61,350 nucleotides of DNA from Allosalinactinospora lopnorensis (GCF_000981225.1 NZ_LAJC01000030.1:1-61350); one strand, 5' to 3'. Positions 1 through 9,733 are shown, counted from the stretch's first letter. The notes: a model not told the origin generated them from the sequence alone. Numbers and translations: made by a program.

Positions 1-50
1 AACGACGCCGGAACTGTGGAGCAGCTCGGCTTGATAGCTGGTGCCCACAC

Positions 51-431
51 ATGAGGGCCTTCATCTACACCCGCAATGCAGAACCCAACCCAGCACAACG
101 ACACCGGCAGTATGAGCAGTGCAAGACAGTCGCCGAACAACACCATTACCAGGTGGTCGGCACAGCACACGACGACGGTCACGCGCGCTCAGGACTGGCC
201 ATGCTCATCGAGCGGCTTCGCGCCCACGATATCGACATCGTCCTCACCACCGACCACGCCCGCCTGGGACCCACGATCACTGCTCTGGCCGCGATGGTGG
301 ACGAGATGCACCGCGCTGGCGCTCAGTTGAGCACCTGCGAGGAACCCCCTATGCCCAACACGATCGCGAATATGCTCCTAGCATTCGCGCGGCACGGAGA
401 CTTCTCATCCGAGGCAGACTCGATTTCATGA
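51..431 (+). CDS. Resolvase-like N-terminal domain protein, catalytic serine absent
   Basis: The 126-residue product has the layout of a serine-recombinase N-terminal domain: an MRAFIYTR first strand, a Q-rich helix, then IDIVLTTDHARLGP, which matches the D-hydrophobic-DRLSR segment of resolvases, and a late LLAFARHGDF helix. The active-site serine normally follows the first strand (YxRVS); here the sequence is YTRNAEPN, so no nucleophile is visible. The DNA-binding C-terminal domain is also missing. I infer a catalytically dead relic or a regulatory resolvase-like protein. A relaxase fragment downstream supports origin in a conjugative element. Confidence 0.6.
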   Translation: MRAFIYTRNAEPNPAQRHRQYEQCKTVAEQHHYQVVGTAHDDGHARSGLAMLIERLRAHDIDIVLTTDHARLGPTITALAAMVDEMHRAGAQLSTCEEPPMPNTIANMLLAFARHGDFSSEADSIS

Positions 432-529
432 CCGCTCTCTCGTCGGTAGCATTTGTCATCAGCTGACAGAGCCCCTCTAGCCCCCCATTAGCACCCGCTA
501 TTACACGCAATCGAACTGTTCGCCGCTAG

Positions 530-1014
530 GTGCACTTTCCATTGGACGCCTCGTCGCGGGAGTTGTTCTACGTAGCGTTGACGCGCGGCGAACGCTGCAG
601 CCACGCCTACGTGATCATGCCCGACCCTCATGAGGTCGATCCGCATCTCGACCAGCCCGAGTCGATGACTCTGACCGACCGGCTCGCCGAGGTGCTCGCC
701 CGCAGCGTCGCCGACCTGTCTGCCACCGAAACCCTCGCACTCAAGGTAGACCGTCACGCCCTCACTGCCCACGCTGCTGGTCGAGTACGGCGTGCTCGCC
801 CGCGAAGCACAGATTCACCGCTGGGCCCGCGCTACTCGATGTCGGACCGCTCCCCGAGAACGTGGCCGACGACGTTCTTACCAGCCCCTACTACGAACGT
901 CTCGAAGCAGGCGACGAACAGACCGATCCAGCCGCGCGGCTCGCGACCATGCTCGACCAGGCGACTAGTCAACTGACACCGGGCAAGAACCGCAGGCGAC
1001 GGGTCGCCGAATAA
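530..1014 (+). pseudogene. C-terminal fragment of a MobF/TraA-type conjugative relaxase-helicase
   Basis: The segment SSRELFYVALTRGERCSHAYV matches the last helicase motif of TrwC/TraA-type relaxases (the RELxYVAxTRGxxxxHxYV pattern). It is followed by a typical tail with ESMTLTDRLAEVLARS. The frame is lost near 770-850 and the tail resumes in another frame (ENVADDVLTSPYYERLEAGDEQ), ending at a TAA at 1012-1014. Everything N-terminal (relaxase, Walker A) is missing. This is a 5'-truncated, frameshifted remnant of plasmid or ICE transfer machinery. Confidence 0.7.
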
Positions 1015-1029
1015 GCGCGCGCCCTCGGG

Positions 1030-1800
1030 GGTCAGTCCGTTGGAGCCGATGTTGATCAGCCGGCCGGGGAGCAGCGGTCTGCGCCCGGTTCGGAGTACTC
1101 CGCGCAAGGGCGTCGCGGCTTGCTCGCGCGCCTCCTCATTGACCTCCTTGAACACCGGCGATTCTTTCATTGTGCGCCGGATGATGTGGGCCGCGACGTT
1201 GACCAGGATGCTGGAGAGGAAGGTGAGCCCCCAGCCCCAGTCCTGGAGGGCCTCGGGAGACTTCATGCTCTGGACCAGCATCCAGACCAGCGCGGCGGTG
1301 ACGAAACCAAACGCTGCGCCGATCCAGACCATAGAAGCAGTGCGTCCTCGACGGCCGGCAGGTGCGAATTCGGTCAGCAGCACGACTGCGCTCGCCATCT
1401 CCGCACCGGCCACGAAGCCTGCAGGAATCGGCACGCGACCAGCAGCAGCGGGGCGAGCAGGCCCACCTGCTCGTAGGTGAACAGCAGCCCCATCGCGAAC
1501 GTGGCCATCCCCATGAGGTAGAGCCTGGTGACCATGACGAACCTGCGGCCGAGCCGGTCCCCGAAGAACAGTCCGCCCAGCGGGCGCGCCGAATCCGATC
1601 GCGAACGCCGCGAAACTCGAGATGTAGCCACGGCCGGGTCGAGTTCGGGAAGAACGCGCGGTTGAAGATGAGCCCGGAGGCCGTGCTGTAGACGACCCTG
1701 TCGAAGTTCTCGAGGAAGGTTCCCACGAACCCTGCCCAGCGGGCTCGGCGGAGGTCTCTGGCGGACGGGGCCGAAACCTCCGGGGAGGGGGAGGCCGTTG
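1030..1800 (-). pseudogene. MHS-family (metabolite:H+ symporter) MFS permease, truncated and frameshifted
   Basis: Three frames together give an MHS-type MFS N-terminal half: GTFLENFDRVVYSTASGLIF (TM1), ARPLGGLFFGDRLGRRFVM (TM2 and the RxGRR loop), then GAEMASAVVLLTEFAPAGRRG, and the loop after TM6 with ESPVFKEVN. At least two frame changes occur, near 1620 and 1430. Similarity ends close to 1030, abutting the relaxase tail, so the C-terminal six helices are gone. The start is unresolved. The gene cannot give a working transporter. Confidence 0.75.
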
Positions 1801-1909
1801 TGGCCGAGCGCGGTGGCCCGCCCTGTGGAGGAGTCGTGGCGTCAGACGTCGTCGTCGAATTCGCTTTCAGTGTTGGAGGAGGAGGGGTCCGAGGTTCTGG
1901 CGTGTCGGA

Positions 1910-3403
1910 TCAGACCCGGCGACGGAACCGCTCGGAAGTCCGGGTCGCGGGGAGGAGGGTGTCCGCCTCCTCGAGGGAGAGCCCGTTCGTCTCGGGGAGG
2001 AAGAGCCAGACGAAAGCGATCGACACGGCTGCGAAAAAGGTGAAGATCCCGTAGGCTAGTCCAAGAGATATCCCCGCGACGACGGGGAACGAGGTGCTGA
2101 CGAGGAAGTTGGCGATCCAGTGCATCCCGGCGGCAACTCCCATGGCCTTCGCGCGGAGCTTGTTGGGGAAGATCTCGCCGAGAAGGACCCAGAGCACCGG
2201 GCCCCATGTCGCGCCGAAGCACACGACGTAGAGGTTCGCCGCGACGAGCGCGACCGGGCCCCAGGCGCCGGGCAGGGACGGCGCTCCGGCGATCTCGATG
2301 GACTGGGAGAACGCGATCGCCATCGTCCCGAGCGTCAGCAGCATGCCCACGGATCCGATGAGCAGGAGCTTGCGCCTGCCGATCCTGTCGATGAGTGCGA
2401 TTGCGATGAACGTGACGGCGATGTTGATGAGCCCGGTGAGCACGGAGATTCGGAATGAGTCCGACTCCGTGAAGCCGACCGACTGCCAGAGGGTCGTGGA
2501 GTAGTAGAAGATCGCGTTGATCCCGAGGAATTGCTGGAGCATGCCGGCGGCGATGCCGATCCACACGATCGGCTTAAGCCCGAGCGCGCTGCCTCGGAGC
2601 GTGCTGGTGCGCGCTACTTCTTCGTGGACCAGCGCCTCACGGATGTCGCGCAGTTCCCGGTCCATCTCCTCAGGAGTGACCATTCTGGACAGCACGGCTC
2701 GGGCCTTCGCCTCGTCTCCTTTGAGCATGAGGTACCGCGGGGACTCCGGGATCAGCAGCGCGACGACCCCATACAACACTGCTGGGAGTGCCTCGGCCAT
2801 GAACATCCATCGCCAGGCGGCGAGGCCGAGCCACAACTCTTGCGCCGCGCCGGCTGCGATGTCGGCGAGGAACGCGTTGGTCAGGAGCGCTGCAAAGATG
2901 CCGACGGTGATGGCCAGCTGCTGCAGAGAAGCGAGGCGGCCACGGATCTTGCGCGGCGCGATCTCCGCGATGTAAGCGGGAGCGGTGACGGATGCGATGC
3001 CGATTCCGAGTCCGCCGACGACGCGCCAAAAGATGAGGTCCCAGACCCCGAACACGAGGCCGGATCCGATGGCCGAGACGAAGAAGAGGGCGGATCCGAG
3101 GAGCATCACGGGGATGCGACCCCACCGGTTGGAGAGCTGACCGGCGAAGTAGGCGCCCACGACGCATCCCAGGAGTGCGCTCGCGACGGCGAAGCCCGTG
3201 ATCGCGGGACGCAGGACGAATTCGCCCTCGATCGCGTTGACAGCCCCGTTGATGACCGAGGAGTCGTAGCCGAAGAGGAAACCGCCAAGGGCTCCGGCAA
3301 TCGCGAGAACCAGGACGCGGGTCTTGAGAGCGCGCGGCGACGGCTCGGACCGGGCTGGGGTAGCAGGTTGCGATGCGGCGCTGCGATGGGTGTCAGAGTT
3401 CAC
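1910..3403 (-). CDS. Sugar porter family MFS transporter
   Basis: A 497-residue, 12-helix permease of the sugar porter family (XylE/GalP/AraE-like), predicted to import a sugar or sugar acid by H+ symport. Family signatures seen are GYDSSVINGA in TM1, the RWGRIPVM loop after TM2, PESPRYLM before TM7, DRIGRRKLLLIG after TM8 and PETNGLSLEEAD after TM12. Length is normal and the frame is intact. It lies upstream of the uronate-catabolism operon, and its 5' region carries two palindromes resembling the one in front of that operon. Joint IclR control and uptake of the operon's substrate are inferences. Confidence 0.9.
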   Translation of the reverse strand: MNSDTHRSAASQPATPARSEPSPRALKTRVLVLAIAGALGGFLFGYDSSVINGAVNAIEGEFVLRPAITGFAVASALLGCVVGAYFAGQLSNRWGRIPVMLLGSALFFVSAIGSGLVFGVWDLIFWRVVGGLGIGIASVTAPAYIAEIAPRKIRGRLASLQQLAITVGIFAALLTNAFLADIAAGAAQELWLGLAAWRWMFMAEALPAVLYGVVALLIPESPRYLMLKGDEAKARAVLSRMVTPEEMDRELRDIREALVHEEVARTSTLRGSALGLKPIVWIGIAAGMLQQFLGINAIFYYSTTLWQSVGFTESDSFRISVLTGLINIAVTFIAIALIDRIGRRKLLLIGSVGMLLTLGTMAIAFSQSIEIAGAPSLPGAWGPVALVAANLYVVCFGATWGPVLWVLLGEIFPNKLRAKAMGVAAGMHWIANFLVSTSFPVVAGISLGLAYGIFTFFAAVSIAFVWLFLPETNGLSLEEADTLLPATRTSERFRRRV

Positions 3404-3599
3404 GGGTCATCTCCGGGTTGTGGTCGGTGCATAGCTGTGCGGCGTACCGGTCTCGGATGCGGGTCCGATCGGGGTAGGAGCTGTGCTCCAGCGCTCCTCG
3501 GCGCGTCGCTGCGGCTGTTGGGCGTCGTCACTTCGTCGTGCTCCTGACGCGCCCGTGTTCCATTCAGGTTAAGCGGACTGATTGTGATGGGCATCATGT

Positions 3600-3616
3600 G
3601 GTAACTATCACCTAAC
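3600..3616. promoter_or_regulatory. Candidate IclR-type operator (imperfect)
   Basis: Reads GGTAACTATCACCTAAC. It agrees at 12 of 17 positions with the palindrome at 12614-12630, with the right half CTAAC conserved. It lies about 200 nt before the sugar porter start. Confidence 0.35.
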
Positions 3617-3663
3617 ATGTGGTGGTCGCCACTTCAGTTGCTGAGTGAGTTTACCGGTGAACT

Positions 3664-3680
3664 GTTAGCGAGAGCCGAAC
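3664..3680. promoter_or_regulatory. Candidate IclR-type operator (left half conserved)
   Basis: Reads GTTAGCGAGAGCCGAAC. The first eight bases are identical to the palindrome at 12614-12630, and 12 of 17 match overall. It sits 64 bp from the companion site at 3600. Confidence 0.35.
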
Positions 3681-3731
3681 GCTTTGATGGGATGGTAGCG
3701 ACTGCAGACCCGGGCTCCGTACGGTCGGAAC

Positions 3732-4566
3732 TTGGTACTCACACCGCCCCCTGTCTGCAGGTCGCCCCTCGTCGCCGTCGACATAGACGGGACGCTCCTG
3801 CGCTCCGACCACAGCCTGTCTCCGGCGGTCATCGCCGCGGTCGGCCGAGCCCGCGCCGCGGGGGTCGCGGTGGTGCTCGCCAGCTCGCGCCCGCTGGCCG
3901 GGATCCTTCCTTCGTTGAGGGTCCTGGGCCTGACGTCGGGTGATCTGTTCGTCGCCTGCCAGGGGGGGCGCTGATCGCATCGGCCTCGGGCGGGGCAGTC
4001 CGATAGCTCCGCGCGACGCCGCTCCCTCGCGAGTCCGCGCTTCGCGCTGCGGCGATCGCGGGCGGCCGGGGCCTGGCGACGAATTGGTACGCGGGTCAGG
4101 AGTGGTACGTGGATCGGATGACCGAGGCCGTCGAGAGGGAGACGGGGATTCTCGGGATCGCTCCGACCGTCGTCGACCGAGTTGCCGAGTGCCCCGATCC
4201 CGTCAAGCTGCTGCTGATCGCCCACGACGGGGCTGATGCGCCTGTCGTCGTTTCCGAACTAGACGACGATCTGAACGTCGCCACGTCCAACCCCACCTAC
4301 ATCGAGGTGACGCCCCAGGCGTAGACAAGGCGCAGGCTGTGGTCGAGGCGGCCGGCCTGCTGAGGATCGGGATGGAGCGTGTCGCAGCGATCGGGGACGG
4401 ACGCAACGACGTGTCGCTGCTGCGCGCCTCGGGGTACGCCGTGGCGATGGGGAACGCGGCGGCCGACGTTGCTCGGGAAGTCGATGCGGTAACGACCTCG
4501 AACGATGAGGACGGCGTCGCGTTCGCGCTGGACGCGATGGTCAACCGTAGCCGCGGGACGGGCCCG
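3732..4566 (+). pseudogene. HAD-superfamily hydrolase (Cof type), multiply disrupted
   Basis: Pieces in several frames rebuild a Cof-type HAD phosphatase: VAVDIDGTLLRSDH (the DxD motif) near 3770, a cap region with WYAGQEWYVDRMTEAVE near 4090, and GVDKAQAVVEAAG then IGDGRNDVSLLRASGYAVAMGNA (the GD..ND motif) near 4310-4460. Lesions are a frame change in the run of G at about 3960, an in-frame TAG near 4005, and a frame change near 4310. Three independent defects make a true pseudogene likely. Cof enzymes dephosphorylate sugar phosphates, which fits a sugar-acid locus. Confidence 0.75.
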
Positions 4567-4610
4567 GATCCATATCGTGTTGACTGCGGATCGGGTCGAT
4601 CCGGCCCCAG

Positions 4611-5592
4611 TCAGCGGCGCACGGGGTCGGCCTCGGGCTCGGACAGCGCTGCGATGTCGCGGAGGCGCGGTGCGCCCTCCCAGTCGCCTGGGCTCATGCA
4701 CGCATGGGCTCCGCAGGCGTTCGCTCGGTCAAGGCGCGCCTGGACATCCAGCCCATCCAGCCGGGCGCTGAGGTAGCCGGCGACGAAGGCGTCCCCGGCC
4801 CCGACAGTGTCGAGCACTGGAACCCGGTGCGCGGGCGACGAGGCGAGTGCCCGCTCGATGAGTGCCAACGCGCCGTGCTCGCCGCGCTTGCATACGCCCT
4901 CAGAGACGCCTGCCTCGGCGAGAGCGCGCAGCAGATCCTCCGCCGACGAGGGAGCGACGACGTCGGGCGAGCTCCCGAGGCCCTCTACCACGAGGGCGAG
5001 CTCGGCCTCCCCGCCGAAGACGATGTCCGACCGCGCGGCGATCTCTGCGAAGACCGGCGCGGCGTCGGCGCTGGTGGCCAGGGCCGTGCGGTGATTGACG
5101 TCGAAGCTGACGATCGTGCCGGCCGTGCGGGCTCGCTGGATCGTGTGGAGGACGGTGCGTCGCGCAGAGCTCGACAGCAGCGGGGTGATGCCAGTGAGGT
5201 GGAGCAGTTCGGCGTTCTCGATCATCCCGGCCGGGATATCTGCGGGATCGAGCGCGGAAGCTGCAGAACCGGCGCGGTAGTAGCTCACCGCGGTCGTGCC
5301 CGTGGTGGCGTGGGACTTGATCATCATCTGTCGGCCGGGCCGGGTCGGTGACTCCGACGACGTCGACGTCCTCCGCGCGGACTTCGCGCAGTATCCGCTC
5401 TCCAAGCTCGTCGTCGCCGACCCGCGTCACCCAGGCGGAGGCGACGCCGAGTCGGCTCAGTCCGATCGCGACGTTGCTCTCGGCCCCTCCGACGCCTATC
5501 TCCATGCTGGGAAGGTGCGCGAGAGATCCCACGGAGATGGATCGCAGGAGCACCATGGTCTCGCCGAAGGTGACAGCGCGGGCCGGCCTCAT
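4611..5592 (-). pseudogene. kdgK: 2-keto-3-deoxygluconate kinase (PfkB family), one frameshift
   Basis: Ribokinase-fold sugar kinase. The N-terminal part reads VTFGETMVLLR with GGAESNVAIGLSRLG; the C-terminal part has FDVNHRTALA, GGEAELALV and the catalytic GAGDAFVAGY. The two parts lie in different frames that switch near 5335, after VGVTDPARPT. Apart from this the gene is full length (about 325 codons). It would phosphorylate KDG to KDPG, the substrate of the aldolase just upstream, whose stop overlaps this start (ATGA at 5589-5592). A base-calling error is possible, because the rest of the operon is intact. Confidence 0.8.
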
Positions 5593-6236
5593 GCCCCGCC
5601 TCCCGCACCACAGACCTCGACGAACCGCTTAGCACGAGCAGCGAGCTGTCCGAGATCGCCGCCGTCGAAGGCATCTTCCAGTATGGGGCCTCCGACCGAT
5701 ACGGCGTCGGCGCCGGCGTCGAGCCATGCCCGGGCACCGTCCAGATCGACGCCGCCGGAGGGGATGACCCGCATCTCCGGGAACGGTCCGCGGAGGTCCT
5801 TGGTGTAGGCGTGGCCGACGACGCGTGCGGGGAACACCTTCACCGCGCTTGCGCCGTGGTTCCAGCTGCTGTGCAGCTCGGTCGGGGTCAGGCCTCCGGG
5901 GACGATCGCGACGCCGTTGTCGGTCGAGATGCGGATCAGCTCGGGGTCTGTGACGGGGGTGACGATGTAGGACGCACCGCTCCGGCAGGCCCGGATCGCC
6001 TGGCCGACCGTGGTCACCGTCCCGACGCCGATGTCGGCGCTCGAGCCGAACTCGTGCACGAGCGAAGAGAGCGACGCGAGGGTATCGGGGGTGGTGAGCG
6101 TCAGCTCCATGCTGCGCACGCCGGCCGAGATGAGGGCCTCGATGACGTCGAAGTACTGGGTGGCATGGTTCCCGCGCAAGACGGTGATGAGGCGAGTGGA
6201 CGCGGTGAGTTCAGGCAGAGGGAGTCGGTAGACCAC
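5589..6236 (-). CDS. eda: KDPG aldolase (2-dehydro-3-deoxyphosphogluconate aldolase)
   Basis: A 215-residue class I aldolase that cleaves KDPG to pyruvate and glyceraldehyde 3-phosphate. Visible motifs are SMELTLTTPD (catalytic Glu), GVGTVTT, AIVPGG, ASAVKVFPA (Schiff-base Lys) and VIPSGGVD (phosphate site). GTG start with a GAGGA-type ribosome site. It is the sixth gene of the minus-strand operon, 64 nt after the aldehyde dehydrogenase stop, and overlaps the kinase start by 4 nt. It is the expected end point of a uronate/KDG pathway. Confidence 0.9.
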   Translation of the reverse strand: MVYRLPLPELTASTRLITVLRGNHATQYFDVIEALISAGVRSMELTLTTPDTLASLSSLVHEFGSSADIGVGTVTTVGQAIRACRSGASYIVTPVTDPELIRISTDNGVAIVPGGLTPTELHSSWNHGASAVKVFPARVVGHAYTKDLRGPFPEMRVIPSGGVDLDGARAWLDAGADAVSVGGPILEDAFDGGDLGQLAARAKRFVEVCGAGGGA

Positions 6237-6300
6237 GGGGAGTCCTCGGGTTGAGTGGGTAATGTCTGGGGCAGGCGCGGGATCGTCGCGGGTGATGAGC

Positions 6301-7800
6301 TCAGACGGGGAAGGCCCCGGTCCGCTTGCCCGTACGGATGCTGATGCTCTTCAGCTCCGTGAACTCCTCGAAGCCGGCCTCGCCCATTTCGCGGCCGACG
6401 CCGCTGGCCTTGTACCCGCCGAACGGCATTTGCGGAGGAGCGTCGATGGTGGTGTTGACGTAGACGGTCCCGCTGCGCAGGGCCTTCGCGGTGTCCAGCA
6501 CGGTGTCGGTGTTCTTGGACCAGATGGTGTTGGACAGGCCGTACTCGACGCCGTTCGCGAGCGAGATCGCCTCCTCCCGGGTGGAGAAGCGCAGGGCCCC
6601 GAGCACGGGCCCGAAGACCTCCTCGGTGAAGAGCGGGACATCAGCCCTGGTCAGCTCGACGACGGCCGGGGCCATGAACTGTCCGGCGCTCAGCGCGTGA
6701 TCGGTGAGGGGCGCTGCGCCGGTGAGCACTGTTCCGTCATGCTCGGCGGCGTCCTCGACGTAGCCGCGGACCTTCGCGAGGTGGTCGGCGTGAATCAGCG
6801 CGCCGAGTTGGGTCTGCGGGTCCAGCGGCTGGCCCACGCGGATCCGTTCCATGCGTCGGACAACCTCGGCGAGGAAGTCGTCGGCGACCTGGTCCTCGAC
6901 CAGGAGACGGGGCTGTCCCACACAGCATTCGCCGTTGTTGAACGTAGCTCCGTGTGCGACGGCCGCGGCGGCGTCCTCGAGGTCGGCGTCGGCGAAGACG
7001 AGCTGCGCCGCCTTCCCGCCGAGCTCGAGGGAGAGCTTCTTGAGGTTCCCGGACGAGGCCTGGACGACCTTGCGCCCGGTAGCAGTCGAGCCGGTGAAGG
7101 AGACGAGGTCCACGGCGGGCGACTCGGACAGCAGCGCCCCGGCGCGGCCGTCTCCGGTGACGAGGTTGGCCACACCCGCGGGCAGTCCGGCCTCGGCGAT
7201 CAGGCCGAAGATCAGGCTCGCGCTGGAGCTGGTGAACTCCGAGGGCTTCACGATCGCGGTGCAGCCGGCGGCCAGGGCGAAGGGGAGCTTCTGGCTGAGG
7301 ATCAGCGCGGGGAAGTTCCACGGGACGATGAGGGCGACGACGCCGATTGGCTCGCGCAGTACGAGGCCGGTGTGGTCGGGGCCGCCCTCGGTGAAGGTCT
7401 GGCCCTTCATCGTCATCGCGAGCGCCGCGGCGTAGCGCCAGAGGCCGGCAGCTCCGCCGATGTCGCCCCGGGCGGTGGTCAGGGGCTTGCCGACCTCCTC
7501 GGCGTCGAGGCGGGCGAGCTCCTCGGCGTGGTCGTCAATGAGGTCGGCGACGCGGTGGAGGAACGCCGCGCGCTCGGCGACCGTGGTCCGCGGCCATGGT
7601 CCCTCGTCGAAGGCGCGGCGGGCGGCGGCGACGGCAGAGCCGACCTCCGCAGCGTCGGCGGCCATGACCTGGCTGACGACCTCGTCGGTTCCGGGGGCGC
7701 GGCGGTCGATGGTCCGCCCTGCGGAGGCCGCCTCGACGCCGTCGATGACGTGACCGATGATTCGCGGGCCAGTGGCAGGGGTGGTGTGGGTGGCGTTCAT
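6301..7800 (-). CDS. NAD(P)-dependent aldehyde dehydrogenase
   Basis: ALDH superfamily protein of about 499 residues. It has PWNFP (oxyanion Asn), a VSFTGSTATG cofactor loop, the general-base Glu in LELGGK and the nucleophile region NNGECCVGQ. I start it at the ATG at 7800, which has AAGGAG 9 nt upstream, rather than at an in-frame GTG 18 nt earlier. Only 14 nt separate it from the alcohol dehydrogenase stop. The pair suggests an alcohol-to-acid oxidation in the same operon. The substrate cannot be named from sequence. Confidence 0.88.
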   Translation of the reverse strand: MNATHTTPATGPRIIGHVIDGVEAASAGRTIDRRAPGTDEVVSQVMAADAAEVGSAVAAARRAFDEGPWPRTTVAERAAFLHRVADLIDDHAEELARLDAEEVGKPLTTARGDIGGAAGLWRYAAALAMTMKGQTFTEGGPDHTGLVLREPIGVVALIVPWNFPALILSQKLPFALAAGCTAIVKPSEFTSSSASLIFGLIAEAGLPAGVANLVTGDGRAGALLSESPAVDLVSFTGSTATGRKVVQASSGNLKKLSLELGGKAAQLVFADADLEDAAAAVAHGATFNNGECCVGQPRLLVEDQVADDFLAEVVRRMERIRVGQPLDPQTQLGALIHADHLAKVRGYVEDAAEHDGTVLTGAAPLTDHALSAGQFMAPAVVELTRADVPLFTEEVFGPVLGALRFSTREEAISLANGVEYGLSNTIWSKNTDTVLDTAKALRSGTVYVNTTIDAPPQMPFGGYKASGVGREMGEAGFEEFTELKSISIRTGKRTGAFPV

Positions 7801-7814
7801 GTCAGTGGTCTCCT

Positions 7815-8954
7815 TCACAGGGCGCGGCGGTAGAGGTCGGTGAGGTCCTGCAAGGACGCCTCACGCGGGTTGCCGGGCAGGTCGGCCTGTCCGAGGGCGT
7901 CCGCGGCCAGCGCCGGGATCGCGTCTTCGGGGATGTCGAGCTCGGTCAGAGTGCGGGGAACGGCGGTCTCCTCGGCGAGGCGGTGGACGCGCTCGGAGGC
8001 CCGGCGCGCGGCGTCCTCCGCCGAGAGGCCGGCGACGTCCTCGCCGAGTGCCTGCGCGATGCGGGCGAAGCGTTCCGGGGCGGCGGGGAGGTTGAAGTCC
8101 ATGACGTAGGGGAGGAACAGCGCATTCGCGGTGCCGTGGTGGATGCCGAAATGACCGCCGAGCGTGTTGGCCAGGGCGTGGACGGCTCCGAGTCCGGCGT
8201 CGTGGAACCCGATGCCCGCCATGGATGAGGCCACGAGCATCTGGTAGAGCGCCTCCGGGTCGCCCTGGGAGGCGGGGACGAGGTTCTGGCCGATGATCTC
8301 GATCGCGCCGAGGTTGATGGCGTCGGTGACGGGGTTCGCGCCCTTGGCGACATAGGCCTCGATCGCGTGGGTGAGGGCATCCATGCCCGTGGTCGCGGCG
8401 ATCCGTCCGGGGAGCCCGGCAACGACCCGCGGGTCCAGGATCGCGATCCTGGCGAACATGAGGTCGGAGACGATGACCATCTTGACGTGGGTGTCAGGGT
8501 CGGTAATGACCGCGCCCTTGGTGACTTCGGAGCCGGATCCGACCGTGGTGGGGACCACCAAGACCGGCAGCGGCGGGGTGGAGAAGCGGTCCACTCCCTC
8601 GTAGTCGCCAATACGGCCGCCGTTGGTGGCGATCACGGCCACGGACTTTGCGACGTCGATGCTGGACCCGCCGCCGATGGCGACGACGATGTCGGAACCG
8701 GCAGCCGCGCGGGCGGCGTCGGCCTTCTCGACGGTCGCGATGTCAGGGTTGCCCACGACCTCGGAGAACGTGTCGATCGGCAGGCCGCTGTCGGTGAGGA
8801 TGGCGTGCACCTGATCGTGGATGCCGGCGGCGACGATGCCGGGGTCGGTGACGATGAGGACCTTCGTGCCCAACGAGGGGAGCTGCGTGGCGGCGGTCTC
8901 GAGGGCATCCTCGCCCATGATCAGACGGGGCGGGGAGGAGAAACTGCGGCTCAT
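7815..8954 (-). CDS. Iron-containing alcohol dehydrogenase
   Basis: A 379-residue group III (Fe-type) alcohol dehydrogenase. It has the NAD-binding GGGSSIDVAKSVAV, PTTVGSGSEVT, and the metal-binding region with DALTHAIEAYVAK and HALANTLGGHFGIHHG, where His residues ligate the metal. The ATG overlaps the stop of the upstream enoyl-CoA hydratase gene (ATGA at 8951-8954). Family members reduce or oxidise small alcohols, lactaldehyde or 1,3-propanediol. Its partner is probably the ALDH that follows. Confidence 0.9.
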   Translation of the reverse strand: MSRSFSSPPRLIMGEDALETAATQLPSLGTKVLIVTDPGIVAAGIHDQVHAILTDSGLPIDTFSEVVGNPDIATVEKADAARAAAGSDIVVAIGGGSSIDVAKSVAVIATNGGRIGDYEGVDRFSTPPLPVLVVPTTVGSGSEVTKGAVITDPDTHVKMVIVSDLMFARIAILDPRVVAGLPGRIAATTGMDALTHAIEAYVAKGANPVTDAINLGAIEIIGQNLVPASQGDPEALYQMLVASSMAGIGFHDAGLGAVHALANTLGGHFGIHHGTANALFLPYVMDFNLPAAPERFARIAQALGEDVAGLSAEDAARRASERVHRLAEETAVPRTLTELDIPEDAIPALAADALGQADLPGNPREASLQDLTDLYRRAL

Positions 8955-9733
8955 GACGGGTCTGCCTTTCGTACGGAGGACTTCTTGCGGTTCAGGAATG
9001 CTTCGACGGCCTCGCGCTGCTCGGGCGAGCTGCAGCGCTGGCCGACGAGCTCGGCCTCGCGGCGCAGTCCGCACTGGATCCCGGAGAGCTCTCCGGTACG
9101 GACGGCGTCCTTGGCGGCGGCGACGGCTCCAGGAGCATGGCGGGTGATCCGACTGGCCAGGGCGAGGGCCTCGGCCAGGGCGTCGTCCCCGACGGCGTTG
9201 ACCAGGCCGCAGGCGAGGGCAGCCTCGGCGTCGATCGGATCGCCGGTGAGGATCATCTGCAGGGCGCGCCCGCGGCCGATGAGGCGGGGGAGGCGCTGGG
9301 TGCCGCCCCAGCCGGGGATGTTGGCCAGCGTGATCTCGGGCTGACCCAGGCGGGCGGCGCGGGAGGCGGTGCGGAGGTCGCAGGCCATGGCGAGCTCGAG
9401 CCCGCCGCCGAGCGCGACGCCGTTGAGGGCCGCGACAGTGACCAGGGGGAGTTCCTCGATGCGATCGAAGACGTCCTGGCCGTGGGTCATCTGGCGGCGT
9501 GCCTGGTCGGCGGTGAGGCCGCGCAGGGTGCTGATGTCCGCGCCGGCGGAGAACGCGCGGTGCCCGGAGCCGGTGATGATAAGGACGCGGGTCTGCGAGG
9601 GGTTTTCGTGCAGGCGCGCTGCGAGCTCGCCCAGGGCGTCGATCGTGGGCGTGTCCAGGGCGTTGCCCTTGGCAGCGCGGTCGATCGAGGCGACCAGCAC
9701 CCCGTCTGCGTGCTCGGCGAGGGCGACGGTCAT
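8951..9733 (-). CDS. Enoyl-CoA hydratase/isomerase family protein
   Basis: A 260-residue crotonase-fold protein. The oxyanion-hole segments are HRAFSAGADISTL and NGVALGGGLELAMACD, the latter with the first catalytic Glu position (GGLEL). The second Glu region, LGQPEITLANIPGWGGTQRL, follows. I start at the ATG at 9733 with AAGGAG 8 nt upstream. This ATG overlaps the CoA-transferase stop (ATGA), so translation is likely coupled. With the CoA-transferase it implies a CoA-thioester step, which is unusual beside GH88, KDG kinase and KDPG aldolase. Confidence 0.85.
   Translation of the reverse strand: MTVALAEHADGVLVASIDRAAKGNALDTPTIDALGELAARLHENPSQTRVLIITGSGHRAFSAGADISTLRGLTADQARRQMTHGQDVFDRIEELPLVTVAALNGVALGGGLELAMACDLRTASRAARLGQPEITLANIPGWGGTQRLPRLIGRGRALQMILTGDPIDAEAALACGLVNAVGDDALAEALALASRITRHAPGAVAAAKDAVRTGELSGIQCGLRREAELVGQRCSSPEQREAVEAFLNRKKSSVRKADPS

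Larger units (their letters stand above)
3404..3731. promoter_or_regulatory. Divergent control region between sugar porter and HAD pseudogene
   Basis: This 328-nt stretch holds no credible gene. It contains two imperfect matches to the palindrome found before the first IclR gene (GTTAGC-N5-GCTAAC): 3600-3616 and 3664-3680, each 12 of 17 positions by eye. The 3560-3670 part is AT-richer than its surroundings, as expected for a promoter. Confidence 0.45.

Noticed and set aside
6262-7833. 523-codon open frame on the plus strand
   Set aside because: It lies wholly antisense to the aldehyde dehydrogenase, has no recognisable motif, and its composition is that of a shadow frame in high-GC DNA.
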